This document shows, piece by piece, positions 9,448-18,877 of a DNA stretch of 44,273 bases. This DNA comes from Fidelibacterota bacterium (GTDB lineage Bacteria; Fidelibacterota; Marinisomatia; SCGC-AAA003-L08; D37C17). Under the pieces are notes generated by a model, which saw only the letters and a program-made list of their open reading frames with translations, did not search any database and had not been told where the DNA came from. The stretch is taken from contig PCCQ01000025.1 of NCBI GenBank assembly GCA_002731795.1, positions 14,049-58,321 of the forward strand, in the 5' to 3' direction. Both the position numbers and the translations under genes were made by a program. Numbering within the stretch: the first letter of the stretch is position 1; each line of letters opens with the position of its first letter.

Positions 9448-10217
9448 AAAAGTATTGCAGCTAATAAATAGTTTAGTATTACAATAGTTATGCAGGAGAC
9501 TACTACAGTTTGTGTTGTTGATTTACCAACACCTTCTGCGCCACCAGTTGTATAATAACCAAAATAACATGCAATTGACGTAATTGCTATACCAAAAGAA
9601 AATGCTTTGATAACGCCAAATATTGCATACCAAGGAACAAACCAATCTCTTAAACCATATACATAATCATAAGAGGATATACCTATTGAGGTCGTAGCAG
9701 CAAAAAATCCTCCCAGCAATCCAAATAAGTCTGCAATAACAACCATAACTGGAAACATTATTGCTCCAGATATTACTCGAGGCATAATAAGAAATGATAC
9801 TGGATCAAAAGATAGTGTTTCAAGAGCATCTATTTGCTCACTAACACGCATAGTACCAATTTCTGCCGCAATACTAGCGCCTACCCTTCCTGTCATTACT
9901 AATGCTGTAATCATTGGACTCAATTCCATTAAAACTGAAACGCAAACTATTCCACCTACATAAGAGTCAGGAATGAAACCTGACTCCAACTGGTAAGCTG
10001 TTTGTACAGATGTTACCATCCCCGAGAATAAACCGGTAACTACAACAATTGGCAGAGCAGATATGCCAAGTTTCATCATATGTTCTGGTAAAAATCCTAT
10101 ATATAAATGCCAAGTTGTAAAGGATCTTAAAGTCTTACTCATTAAGTCAAAATATCTACCTATATGCTCAAATAAGGATATTATATATGTAAAAGGCTGT
10201 AGGATTATATTTTTCAT
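9444..10217 (-). CDS. mlaE: MlaE-like ABC permease
   Basis: 257 residues with about five hydrophobic segments and the conserved family core: VVTGLFSGMVTSVQTAYQL, ALVMTGRVGASIAAEIGTMRVSEQIDALETL and a terminal FGYYTTGGAEGVGKSTTQTVV. This is the MlaE/YrbE permease of a phospholipid transport complex in the inner membrane. It starts one base after the nrdR stop and overlaps mlaF by ATGA, so mlaE-mlaF-mlaD form one transcript unit in the usual order. Confidence 0.93.
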   Translation of the reverse strand: MKNIILQPFTYIISLFEHIGRYFDLMSKTLRSFTTWHLYIGFLPEHMMKLGISALPIVVVTGLFSGMVTSVQTAYQLESGFIPDSYVGGIVCVSVLMELSPMITALVMTGRVGASIAAEIGTMRVSEQIDALETLSFDPVSFLIMPRVISGAIMFPVMVVIADLFGLLGGFFAATTSIGISSYDYVYGLRDWFVPWYAIFGVIKAFSFGIAITSIACYFGYYTTGGAEGVGKSTTQTVVVSCITIVILNYLLAAILL

Positions 10218-10664
10218 TTAATTAGATAAATCATCAATTTGAGATTTAAACTCGCCTAAATCTTCAAATTCTCTATATACTGAAGCAAACCTAATAAAAG
10301 CAACTTTGTCAATATTTTTAAGCTCATTCATTACAAACTCTCCTATTTGCCTCGATGATATTTCAACATTATTGAAATTATTTACCATTTCTTCAATCTT
10401 CATCATTGATTCTTGGATAACTTTTTCAGAGATAGGTCTTTTAGTGCATGAAATGCGAATACTATTTTCTAGCTTAATTCTATCATATTCTTGCCTTACC
10501 CCATTTTTCTTAATTATAATCTTTTTAGCAAAAACATATTCATAGGTTGTAAACCTAAAACTACAGGATTCACAAACTCTTCTTCTTCTTATTGTATAAC
10601 CTTTTTCTGTAACTCTTGAATCGATAACCCTAGTCCTCATGCTATCACATTTAGAGCATTTCAT
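10218..10664 (-). CDS. nrdR: Transcriptional repressor NrdR
   Basis: 148 residues, the normal family length. The N-terminal zinc ribbon has two CxxC pairs (MKCSKCDS and [12 protein letters not shown]), followed by an ATP-cone domain (about 46-136: [20 protein letters not shown]). NrdR senses ATP/dATP and represses ribonucleotide reductase genes. No reductase gene lies in this window, so its targets are elsewhere. It overlaps the end of glyA by 14 bases; glyA and nrdR are often neighbours in bacteria. Confidence 0.95.
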   Translation of the reverse strand: MKCSKCDSMRTRVIDSRVTEKGYTIRRRRVCESCSFRFTTYEYVFAKKIIIKKNGVRQEYDRIKLENSIRISCTKRPISEKVIQESMMKIEEMVNNFNNVEISSRQIGEFVMNELKNIDKVAFIRFASVYREFEDLGEFKSQIDDLSN

Positions 10665-11964
10665 GTTCGCATTCCTTATGTAGTGGAAAATTTGATGTCA
10701 ATTCTTTCACTTCAATTGCAATTTTATCAAGCATAGCATCATCATCTATATTTCGTATGGCTTTATCAATCATTACAGAAATTAAATTCATCTCGGTCTC
10801 TTTCATGCCTCTTGTAGTAAGCGCTGGTGTTCCAATTCTTATGCCGCTAGTGACAAGTGGACTTTTTTTATCAAATGGAACCATATTTTTATTAGTCGTG
10901 ATGCCAGCCCTTTCTAGTCTCCTCTCAACATATTTACCAGTTAGATTTTTATTAGTTAAATCAATTAGAACAATGTGTGTATCAGTTCCACCAGAAATTA
11001 TTTTATAATCAAGCTCAATTAATTTTGATGAAATAAACTTGGCATTTCTAACTACTTGTTCGCAATAATCTTTAAATGATGAGTCTAAGGCCTCTTTAAA
11101 TGCAACTGCTTTAGCGCATATAATATGCATTAGAGGACCTCCTTGAATTCCTGGCATTACATTTGTATCAATTAACTCAGATACCATTTTTGTTCGTCCA
11201 CTTTTAGGGGCTACAATCCCCCATTTATTTTCAAAGTCTGCGCCCATTAAGATTATTCCTCCTCTAGGGCCTCTTAGTGTTTTATGAGTTGTAGATGTAA
11301 CAACGTCACAATATGGCCATGGCGAAGGATGCACTCCGGATGCAATTAATCCCGATGGGTGTGCCACATCTGCCATTAAATATGCATTTATAGATTTTGC
11401 GATTTCACTAAATTGCTCAAACTCAATAAACCGAGGGTAAGCTGACCCTCCACATATAATAAGTTTTGGCTTATGATCTTTCGCTAGTTTACTAATTTGA
11501 CTAAAATCAACACGTCCAGAGTCTTTATCTACTTGATAAGAAACAAAGTTATAACTTTTACCTGAAAAATTAACTTTGCTACCATGGGTAAGATGGCCTC
11601 CATGGGAAAGATCTAGTCCCATAACCGTATCTCCATGTTCTAAAAATGTATGAAATACCGCCATATTAGCCTGAGATCCAGAATGGGGTTGTACATTAGC
11701 ATATTCACAATTAAATAACTTCTTCAAACGATCTCGTGCAATATCTTCGACTTTATCAACTGTTTCACAACCACCGTAATATCTATTTCCAGGGTAACCT
11801 TCTGCATACTTATTTGTTAGAATACTCCCAGCTGCTTCCATTACAGCATCACTTGCAAAATTTTCAGATGCAATCATTTCTAAAGTTGACTTTTGTCTAT
11901 TATGTTCCGCTTCAATTAGCTTTAAAATTTTGTTATCATTTTCACTTATTTTTTGATATTTCAT
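10651..11964 (-). CDS. glyA: Serine hydroxymethyltransferase
   Basis: 437 residues, full length. GlyA converts serine plus tetrahydrofolate to glycine plus 5,10-methylene-tetrahydrofolate using pyridoxal phosphate. The PLP lysine is K228 in [16 protein letters not shown]. Other family landmarks are ASENFAS near residue 35, [15 protein letters not shown] (51-65) and [12 protein letters not shown]. It overlaps rpiB by ATGA upstream. It supplies one-carbon units and so connects the serA end of this gene run with purN and purH, both of which use 10-formyl-tetrahydrofolate. Confidence 0.97.
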   Translation of the reverse strand: MKYQKISENDNKILKLIEAEHNRQKSTLEMIASENFASDAVMEAAGSILTNKYAEGYPGNRYYGGCETVDKVEDIARDRLKKLFNCEYANVQPHSGSQANMAVFHTFLEHGDTVMGLDLSHGGHLTHGSKVNFSGKSYNFVSYQVDKDSGRVDFSQISKLAKDHKPKLIICGGSAYPRFIEFEQFSEIAKSINAYLMADVAHPSGLIASGVHPSPWPYCDVVTSTTHKTLRGPRGGIILMGADFENKWGIVAPKSGRTKMVSELIDTNVMPGIQGGPLMHIICAKAVAFKEALDSSFKDYCEQVVRNAKFISSKLIELDYKIISGGTDTHIVLIDLTNKNLTGKYVERRLERAGITTNKNMVPFDKKSPLVTSGIRIGTPALTTRGMKETEMNLISVMIDKAIRNIDDDAMLDKIAIEVKELTSNFPLHKECEHEML

Positions 11965-12389
11965 AATTCTATTTTTTCAATCCTATTTTGATGTCTTCCT
12001 CCCTCAAACTCAGTATCTAAAAATTTACTAATGATACTAAACATTTCATCAATAGGTGTAATTCTTGCACCCAATGCAATAATGTTTGCATCATTATGTT
12101 TTCTTGACATCTCAGCATGGAATTCAGATGTGCATAATGCTGCTCTAATACCTCTATGTCTATTTGCTGCAATGGAAATACCTATTCCTGAACCACAAAT
12201 TAGTATACCAAAATCATAATTATTATTTTGTATCTCTTTTGCTACTAACCTTGCATAATCCGGATAATCAACTGAATCATTGCTAAAACAGCCAAAATCT
12301 TTTACTAAAAAGTTTTTATTTTCTAAATATGTTATCAAATTATTTTTTTCATCAAATGCTGCATGATCACAACCAATAGCTATTTTCAT
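11961..12389 (-). CDS. rpiB: Ribose-5-phosphate isomerase B
   Basis: 142 residues from the chosen ATG at 12389, giving [15 protein letters not shown], the standard family start. The ORF track's start at 12425 adds 12 residues that lie inside the preceding gene. The chosen start overlaps that gene's stop by ATGA, which supports it. The active-site segment [17 protein letters not shown] and the [12 protein letters not shown] motif are intact. It interconverts ribulose-5-phosphate and ribose-5-phosphate, feeding PRPP and purine synthesis (purN and purH are in the same gene run). Confidence 0.93.
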   Translation of the reverse strand: MKIAIGCDHAAFDEKNNLITYLENKNFLVKDFGCFSNDSVDYPDYARLVAKEIQNNNYDFGILICGSGIGISIAANRHRGIRAALCTSEFHAEMSRKHNDANIIALGARITPIDEMFSIISKFLDTEFEGGRHQNRIEKIEL

Positions 12390-13741
12390 TTTTTCTTTAC
12401 CTTTGTTGAAATAAATGAATAACAATCCTTTAAAGAATCTTCTATTTTATCATTTTGACAACTAGGACAGACCTCATTTACTCCTGATGCATATTGTGCC
12501 CAATCACTTGGAGTCGTTATATAATAATTGTCTTTTTCAAGTTCATTAACTCTCAATTGAGCATTGTAATTTTTAAGTTCATATGCTTTCTTATAATCTT
12601 TTAATGCAATCTCGTAAACAATTTTATCCCAAAAACTAATACTTTGATCCTGACAACTTCTACCAAGGTAAAAAAGTACTTCTGCCTTTTGAAAAATTGC
12701 TTCGCCTTTTCCTTCTTGATTAGGATTAGATTCTGCTGATTCAACAGCTTCCTTTGCCCATTTAAATGCATCTTTAAAGTTAGAGTCTTCGACAAGTATT
12801 TTTGATATATTTACAGCATATTTAAAATCACTAGTGACATCATATAATCTTTCATATGTAGAAATAGCTTCAGAGTACTCAAACTCAGTTTCTTGGGCTG
12901 CAGCTTTCATTTCCAAAATACCAATATTACTATTATCATAGAATAACATCTCATCAGCATATTCAATAATACTGTACCAATCTTCTTGATCTCTTAAAGC
13001 TTTAAGATAAAAAAGTCCATACTGCATATTACTTTTATCAGCTTCCCATCTTTCTAAATCAACTTCTGAAGTTTCAAGGCCTTGGAATTGATAAGCTCTT
13101 TTCTTTTCACTGATTGCTTTTTTATATTTTTTTGGTGTAATACAAACATAATCTTCATCTTTATTAATATCAGAATCAGAGCCACAAATTTCAAAATCAA
13201 GCCATAAATCTAAAACTTCCACTTGTTCGTCGTATCTTTCTTGCTTGCCATACAAAGAGCTTAACTTTTCAAGTGCTCTTTGATTATTTGGATAAAGTTC
13301 TGATACTTCTTCAAGATAATAAAGCTGATCGTCGATATTATTTGTTTTTTGAGCAATATAAGCACCTAATTCTAGTAAAACTTCAGTTTCACCATTAATA
13401 TCCATACCAGCCCTTAAAGCCCAGAATGCACTATCTGCTTTCTCTGTAGATAACTCAATAAAAGATCTTGAAAGGTTATAATAATTAACACGATTTTCAG
13501 AAAGGTCGCAATTCAAATCCATCATATACATATTACAATATATACAACGCCTATAATTTTTTTCTTTCCAATAATCAGATTGCCAACTAGAATACTGCAT
13601 ACACTCTTTAGTATCGTCATCAGATAGAATACTTGCTTTAGAGTTTATTTGATTTGATCCTTCTAATCCTGATGAGGTATTTGTTGCACAACTAAACAAA
13701 ACCATACAAATAAATATTAAATAATAGTTTATTGTCTTCAT
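12386..13741 (-). CDS. TPR-repeat lipoprotein
   Basis: 451 residues. A lipobox (MVLFSC) near residue 18 marks a lipoprotein. Most of the rest is helical with tetratricopeptide-like repeats (LGAYIAQKTNNIDDQLYYLEE, ALEKLSSLYGKQERYDEQVEVL, KAAAQETEFEYSEAISTYERL). Two extra cysteine pairs are present, RCIYCNMY near the N-terminus and CPSCQ near the C-terminus, possibly a disulfide or metal site. It sits between an outer-membrane barrel gene and rpiB. A periplasmic or outer-membrane scaffold role is inference; no specific function is recognised. Confidence 0.7.
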   Translation of the reverse strand: MKTINYYLIFICMVLFSCATNTSSGLEGSNQINSKASILSDDDTKECMQYSSWQSDYWKEKNYRRCIYCNMYMMDLNCDLSENRVNYYNLSRSFIELSTEKADSAFWALRAGMDINGETEVLLELGAYIAQKTNNIDDQLYYLEEVSELYPNNQRALEKLSSLYGKQERYDEQVEVLDLWLDFEICGSDSDINKDEDYVCITPKKYKKAISEKKRAYQFQGLETSEVDLERWEADKSNMQYGLFYLKALRDQEDWYSIIEYADEMLFYDNSNIGILEMKAAAQETEFEYSEAISTYERLYDVTSDFKYAVNISKILVEDSNFKDAFKWAKEAVESAESNPNQEGKGEAIFQKAEVLFYLGRSCQDQSISFWDKIVYEIALKDYKKAYELKNYNAQLRVNELEKDNYYITTPSDWAQYASGVNEVCPSCQNDKIEDSLKDCYSFISTKVKKK

Positions 13742-13746
13742 TTCTG

Positions 13747-15108
13747 CTATCTCCTAGATCTGGTAAACCATTTTTCACCAATATTGATTGATAAACTTCC
13801 TTTTACATAATTTTGTTGTTCAAAATTTGGAGCTGCAATACGGCCAAACTTGACTCCAAAATCAACTAAATGCGAATAGTCATTTAGAGAAACACCTAAT
13901 CCAACAGTTAAAGCCATATCAGTTCCATCATTTTCTACAAAACTATAATTTCTATAATAACCACCAATTCTAAGGTTTATACTGTTAAAAAAACTAGACC
14001 TTGAATTTTCATATCTTTTATATAAGCCTAAATGATATGAGTTTGATTTAGGCTGTTTATTGTTTAAAATACTTATATCTTGTTGATTAAGAGAGAAATT
14101 CTCAAATAAATCTTCATAGTGGAGTTCGAATATAATCCCTCTATCATTTAAATTATATTGATACCCAAAGGATATATCATTAATTCTACTAAACATGTGT
14201 GAAGGAAAAGATTTAAAGTTAATATCGTCTTTGATATTGTCTGAAAAATCTGGATCATACGTAAGTAAATCATCACCTGAAGTTAACTGAAGAAAGCTAT
14301 AGTCTTGCAAGAAATATCTATCATATGGATCAGAAATCTCATACAAATCATAATATTTTTTTAAGTTTATAGTTATTGGACCCATCATAGTAAATGACAT
14401 TCCAAAGCTGTGGTCATTAAGAGTACTATTCAAATCACATTGAATTGAAAATCCTGAAAACTGATTTAAAATTATTTGTGAGGTTGAGTCCTGATCTATA
14501 TATTCAAAATTTGATTGTTCATTTAAACTAGAAAAAGATGGACTAAGGGTTGAAATTATTATCTTATTTGTTTTTAGTTGATTTCCAAATAATCCATTGA
14601 ATTTTAAACCAAAAGAAATATTCCTGTTAATCTTGGATGAAAAAGCTGTATATAAATTAGAGATACCACCATAAAAACGATATTCAGATCTTGAATTAAG
14701 AGCAGAATCTATAAAGTCTGATATACTTTGACCAATTATATCTCCACTTTCCTCAATTAATTTAATATTAGATCTGGTGTAAGGAGCTAAGCCAATCAAT
14801 AAAGCTTTATTTTTTGAAACCGGAAAGGAAAATGAAAAAAATGACACATTTATATCTTTATTATTATAGCCATCTATATTTGAGTAAAAGTTAGATGAAA
14901 AAGATAATCTTGTTAAATCAGAGCGCCATAATGAAGCTACAGATGTACCGCTGAACTTATTCTTGCGATCTGAAAAAAAATAGCTATCACCCAAGCCGAT
15001 TTCCATAGCATTAAATCCATGAAATCTTTCTCCCGTACCATGGAGCTCTAGAGAGCTTGCAAAAAGTGGGGATAACTGTATTATAAGTATTGCAATTATC
15101 AATTTCAT
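13747..15108 (-). CDS. Outer-membrane beta-barrel protein of unknown function
   Basis: 453 residues with a cleavable signal peptide (MKLIIAILIIQLSPLFASS). The body is built of alternating polar/aromatic strands typical of FCB outer-membrane barrels (RLSFSSNFYSNIDGY, NSINLRIGGYYRNYSF), and the N-terminus (GERFHGFNAMEIGLGDSYF) resembles PorV/FadL-like barrels. It overlaps the preceding repeat lipoprotein by ATGA, so the two are probably co-translated and may work together at the outer membrane. A FadL-like transport barrel is one possibility; I do not recognise a specific family. Confidence 0.65.
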   Translation of the reverse strand: MKLIIAILIIQLSPLFASSLELHGTGERFHGFNAMEIGLGDSYFFSDRKNKFSGTSVASLWRSDLTRLSFSSNFYSNIDGYNNKDINVSFFSFSFPVSKNKALLIGLAPYTRSNIKLIEESGDIIGQSISDFIDSALNSRSEYRFYGGISNLYTAFSSKINRNISFGLKFNGLFGNQLKTNKIIISTLSPSFSSLNEQSNFEYIDQDSTSQIILNQFSGFSIQCDLNSTLNDHSFGMSFTMMGPITINLKKYYDLYEISDPYDRYFLQDYSFLQLTSGDDLLTYDPDFSDNIKDDINFKSFPSHMFSRINDISFGYQYNLNDRGIIFELHYEDLFENFSLNQQDISILNNKQPKSNSYHLGLYKRYENSRSSFFNSINLRIGGYYRNYSFVENDGTDMALTVGLGVSLNDYSHLVDFGVKFGRIAAPNFEQQNYVKGSLSINIGEKWFTRSRR

Positions 15109-18053
15109 CGTGAGTAGAAAACCTCAAGTTTTGGAGATAAATCTTCATTGTTCTTGTGCATTACTAATCTAGAACGATTATCATAAACTCCATCAATATA
15201 AAAAACAATGCTATCTGAAAGACTAAGTTCACCATCTATGTAGTCTTGTATTACACTTGAAAATGGAACTAAAATTTCATCATTACTACTTGCAGAAATG
15301 CTCGTTAAAAACTTACTATTATCTCCTATTGCTGCCCACAAATTAATTTGATTTTCAAAGAAATTATAGTTAGAATTTTCATGTATAACATTCAATCCAA
15401 GGGTAGTATAACTTTCATTTATATGAATCCCAGGATTAGATTCAATAAAATCATTTAGGCCATTAAAAAATAGTGAAAAGCGTATAGCATTTAAATAATC
15501 TAGAACTAGAGTGGTATCAGAATTAAAGTCATAGTTAGTAAAAGAATTTTCATAATCAGAAATATCATCAATAATTTCATGCTGGTCTATTTTTCTTACG
15601 ATTTCATCTCTATGAACTAATTCAGTGGATTCAATTACATATGGGGAATGATTAAGCCTAAATTGCAACGCTTTAAAAGGAGTATTTGCTACTAACTCCA
15701 AAATAATCTTATTATCATTTATACTTTTTATATCCAAAACTATATCTTTTGAGAAATCTAAATCATTTGATATATCTGACATATTTTGTCCAATTGTATA
15801 AGATATAGTCTGAGGAGCAGAATATGATAGCAGATTATCAGTAGTCAATGCTTCAAGACTATCAGGTAGATGATCATACCCCCAATCATAATAAAATTCA
15901 TTCATAGATTGATTAAAATCATATTGATTGTTGCCCTCAACTCCTTCGCCTTCATCCCATAGGCCATTGCCCTCTGTGCCAAGAGGATTACCGGTGCTCC
16001 AATTATCATTTGATGGATCAGGATTATCTTCTATGTCAAAATCAATTTCATCTTTATCACAAAACCCATCTGAGCCACAATCAAGCCAATTATCATCATT
16101 CGGATCTATATTATAATCATCTAAAATATCACCATCATTACATATACCATCTTCACCGCAATCATATTCACTGGGAAAGATTTCGCCAATATCAAATTTA
16201 TCATTCCGTTCTGTACCATTTGGATTATAACCTGGCTCATCAATAGTAAACAGAGCATCGAGACCAGTATCTTCAAAAGGTTCTCCAAAATCATATATCT
16301 GATTATTTTCTGTATTAAAACCATAAGAATCTATATCATTAATACAGTTGAAACAATTATGCTCTTCTGATTCAGGGACACCATTTCTACCCCAATCATA
16401 AAATGGCTCACCTAAATCATAAATACCATTACCCTCTTTTCCTTCACCTTCATCCCAGACACTATTTCCCTCCGTACCAAGAAGATTATCAGCGCTCCAA
16501 TTATCATTTGATGGATCAGGATTATTTTCTTCATCAAAACCAATTTCATCCTCATCACAAAGTCCATCTGAACCACAATCACGCCAATCGTCATTGCTGG
16601 GATCAATTGAAAAATTATCTTCATTGGGATCAGTTCCATCTTGATATTCAGGATTAATTTCATCTAAACATGTTGGATTTCCTTGATCATTTAGACCTCC
16701 CTCTTTTTCATCTGAACATCCATCGATTCCAGTATCTGCAATTAATGGAAATTCTTCACCAGGATCATGTTGATTATTCCCTTCAGTCCCTGTATCGTTA
16801 TAGATAATATATTCTTCTAAAATATCGTTACAAGATTCGGGGTTTGCAATAAAATCACATAGACATTCATTATCAAGACCAGATTCATATATATCTGGGC
16901 AGAAATCATAACCTAAATCAACAAATATCTCAGTCTCGGTACTATCAGCAGAAATATTGAAAACACCATTACCCTCCGTCCCATTCGGAGAATTGTCTTG
17001 AGCTGGATCACCAGTATCCGCAACTACTATGATACTATCTAAAATAAAATCAATTATTGAAATTGAATCCTCTATTTCACTATTAATATTAATTCCTAGT
17101 TCAATTTCATATGTACCAGGATTAAAAATTGAACTAGTTAAAGATAAGTCTTTAAGAAATATGTTCTGGCTATTAATTGAATCAGATAACCCATCTGGCA
17201 TATTATTTAATAAAAATACCTTTGAATGAGTACTTAGAGTGTCATTAGAAACATAAAAGATATCTTCAAGGCTAGAGTTAAGCAGGGCTGAACTAATGAT
17301 AAACCTATCTTTATAATCAATAATCTGGTTGAATTCATTATATGAAAAAGAAAGTGATGGTCTGTAAGCATCAGAAATCCCTGAAGAATACTGAGATGAT
17401 GTGAATTCCAAGCATTGAAAATCATGTGAAAGATCAGGTGTATAGGAAATTACAATGAAATATTGTTCATTAGATTCACACCAACTATTATTAAAAGGTA
17501 AGTCTAACCTTATAGTATAATCCTCAATTTCAACATAAGAATCATCAAAGGATATCATATTTGATGGCAAGCTAATATTTGTATAAAGAGGTAGACTATC
17601 TTCATCCCAATTATCAATTACTCCAAAACCTCCCGAAAAATTTAATGCAGTATTATCAAATAGGACTAGACTATCTTCATTAATTAATTCATCAAAAGAT
17701 CTTAGAATAATTTTCAAACTATCTAAAGAATGAATAGTTGAATCTGAAAGAGAAACTGAATCAATCATACAGTATTTACTCGATGCCAAAACCTCAGCAT
17801 CAATTCTTAAAACTATTTTACTATTAACTTCTCCAATATTACCTGAATATAGGCGATAGCTATTTCCAACTCCTGAATGATAATCTTGAAATGTATAGGA
17901 TTGTGATGGCATGATGTCGAAAGATTGCATGAAAAATGAATTACTATCTGCGAATGAATTATCTACTGAAACAGGATCATTTTCGCATGATAAAATAAAT
18001 AGCAAAGAAATCATTAATAATAATTGATTTATTTTAGTTTTTAAGCTAAACAT
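15105..18053 (-). CDS. Large lipoprotein with Asp/Gly-rich tandem repeats, next to GT5-like gene
   Basis: I place the start at ATG 18053 (MFSLKTKINQ, 982 residues), which directly precedes a signal sequence with lipobox LFILSC; the ORF-track start at 18104 lies inside the upstream gene. The N-terminal third and the end are beta-rich. The middle (15850-17000) holds repeats such as GTEGNSVWDEGEGKEGNGIYD, GEPFYDWGRNG and CGSDGLCDEDEIGFD, resembling calcium-binding Asp loops. In Bacteroidota, as I recall, short GT5-like proteins sit beside DUF4270 lipoproteins; this gene occupies that position and its flanks could be a distant relative, unproven. It overlaps the next barrel gene by ATGA. Function unknown. 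Confidence 0.65.
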   Translation of the reverse strand: MFSLKTKINQLLLMISLLFILSCENDPVSVDNSFADSNSFFMQSFDIMPSQSYTFQDYHSGVGNSYRLYSGNIGEVNSKIVLRIDAEVLASSKYCMIDSVSLSDSTIHSLDSLKIILRSFDELINEDSLVLFDNTALNFSGGFGVIDNWDEDSLPLYTNISLPSNMISFDDSYVEIEDYTIRLDLPFNNSWCESNEQYFIVISYTPDLSHDFQCLEFTSSQYSSGISDAYRPSLSFSYNEFNQIIDYKDRFIISSALLNSSLEDIFYVSNDTLSTHSKVFLLNNMPDGLSDSINSQNIFLKDLSLTSSIFNPGTYEIELGININSEIEDSISIIDFILDSIIVVADTGDPAQDNSPNGTEGNGVFNISADSTETEIFVDLGYDFCPDIYESGLDNECLCDFIANPESCNDILEEYIIYNDTGTEGNNQHDPGEEFPLIADTGIDGCSDEKEGGLNDQGNPTCLDEINPEYQDGTDPNEDNFSIDPSNDDWRDCGSDGLCDEDEIGFDEENNPDPSNDNWSADNLLGTEGNSVWDEGEGKEGNGIYDLGEPFYDWGRNGVPESEEHNCFNCINDIDSYGFNTENNQIYDFGEPFEDTGLDALFTIDEPGYNPNGTERNDKFDIGEIFPSEYDCGEDGICNDGDILDDYNIDPNDDNWLDCGSDGFCDKDEIDFDIEDNPDPSNDNWSTGNPLGTEGNGLWDEGEGVEGNNQYDFNQSMNEFYYDWGYDHLPDSLEALTTDNLLSYSAPQTISYTIGQNMSDISNDLDFSKDIVLDIKSINDNKIILELVANTPFKALQFRLNHSPYVIESTELVHRDEIVRKIDQHEIIDDISDYENSFTNYDFNSDTTLVLDYLNAIRFSLFFNGLNDFIESNPGIHINESYTTLGLNVIHENSNYNFFENQINLWAAIGDNSKFLTSISASSNDEILVPFSSVIQDYIDGELSLSDSIVFYIDGVYDNRSRLVMHKNNEDLSPKLEVFYSR
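15850..17000 (-). repeat. In-gene repeat region encoding GTEGN / GEPFYD / CGSDGxCDxDE units
   Basis: Several unit types recur within the large lipoprotein gene. The longest DNA repeat is a block around 15940-16090 that recurs around 16438-16588, offset by exactly 498 bases (166 codons). Both copies share CTCCAATTATCATTTGATGG and encode the run DPSNDNWS plus CGSDGxCDxDEI. Copies have diverged, so this is an older in-frame duplication. Confidence 0.8.
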
Positions 18054-18063
18054 ATTTCTACAA

Positions 18064-18876
18064 CTATATTTTCCTAAGTAGTGTTTCAATTTTTTTTGAA
18101 ACATCAGACCATTTTGATTTTTCAGGAACTGTTAAATACATAGTCTTTGTTTTTTTATGTGCATTAAAAAGCTTTTTATGTTTTTTAAATTGTTTTGAAA
18201 GATTTTTTTTCTCATCATCAACAATAACTAAATAATCACTATGCAAAATTGCTTGCTCAAGATTATCTATTTCAGATGATCCTCCATCAAGTCCTACATA
18301 TTTATATGATTCATTAGAATATACTCTATTTTCATCTATACTATGAAGGAAGAATACAGTTTTAATATTCTTGTAGTACTCATCGTTCTTATAAATCTTT
18401 TTTAACAATATAGGTAGCATGGACATTTGCCAATCATTGCATACAATAATATCGGGTTGCCAAAATAATCTTTTTATTGTTTCCAAAGCTACTTTACAAA
18501 AAAATGAAAATTTCAAATCATTATCTTTATAATATCTTCCATTTTTTGACTTATATAATAGTTCCATTAACGGTTTAAAGTGCTTTTCACTTTCAGTAAA
18601 ATATATTTGTACTCTTGAGTTTGGTATAAAAGCTGATTTCAGATTAACAGAATCTTCACCAGAATTAAATTCTATTAACATATCTCTTAATCTAATTACT
18701 TCTCTGAGAATATATTTTCGTTCGCTTATATATCCATACTTTGGCTGATTAAGTCGAATATCAAAATCTTCAATGTCATGAAGTCTGGAACATACTTTTT
18801 GTGAGAACTCTGAAAGAGAATATGTATTAGAAAATGGATCAACTTCAGATGATAGGTAGTATATTTTCTTGGACAT
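18064..18876 (-). CDS. Truncated GT5 glycogen/starch-synthase-like protein (N-terminal domain only)
   Basis: 270 residues from ATG 18876, which has AAGGA 10 bases upstream; the ORF-track start is a TTG six codons earlier inside cpoB. The N-terminus KIYYLSSEVDPFS and the region FSFFCKVALETIKRLFWQPDIIVCNDW match the N-terminal half of GT5 glycogen synthases. The C-terminal nucleotide-sugar half is absent, and the KxGGL substrate loop is replaced by SNTYSL. Similar short proteins occur in Bacteroidota. It is unlikely to make glycogen; a binding or regulatory role is inference. It lies between a CpoB-like gene and a large lipoprotein. Confidence 0.75.
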   Translation of the reverse strand: MSKKIYYLSSEVDPFSNTYSLSEFSQKVCSRLHDIEDFDIRLNQPKYGYISERKYILREVIRLRDMLIEFNSGEDSVNLKSAFIPNSRVQIYFTESEKHFKPLMELLYKSKNGRYYKDNDLKFSFFCKVALETIKRLFWQPDIIVCNDWQMSMLPILLKKIYKNDEYYKNIKTVFFLHSIDENRVYSNESYKYVGLDGGSSEIDNLEQAILHSDYLVIVDDEKKNLSKQFKKHKKLFNAHKKTKTMYLTVPEKSKWSDVSKKIETLLRKI

Positions 18877-18877
18877 T

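Noticed and set aside
15928-16657. Plus-strand ORFs of 62-84 codons with His-rich or Ser/Pro-rich products
   Set aside because: They are antisense shadows of the repeat region in the large lipoprotein gene; their low-complexity composition mirrors the Asp/Asn codons of the real frame.
15850-17000. Repeated blocks that could be mistaken for a CRISPR array
   Set aside because: Repeats are diverged, of irregular spacing and in frame within one coding sequence; there are no uniform spacers and no cas genes.
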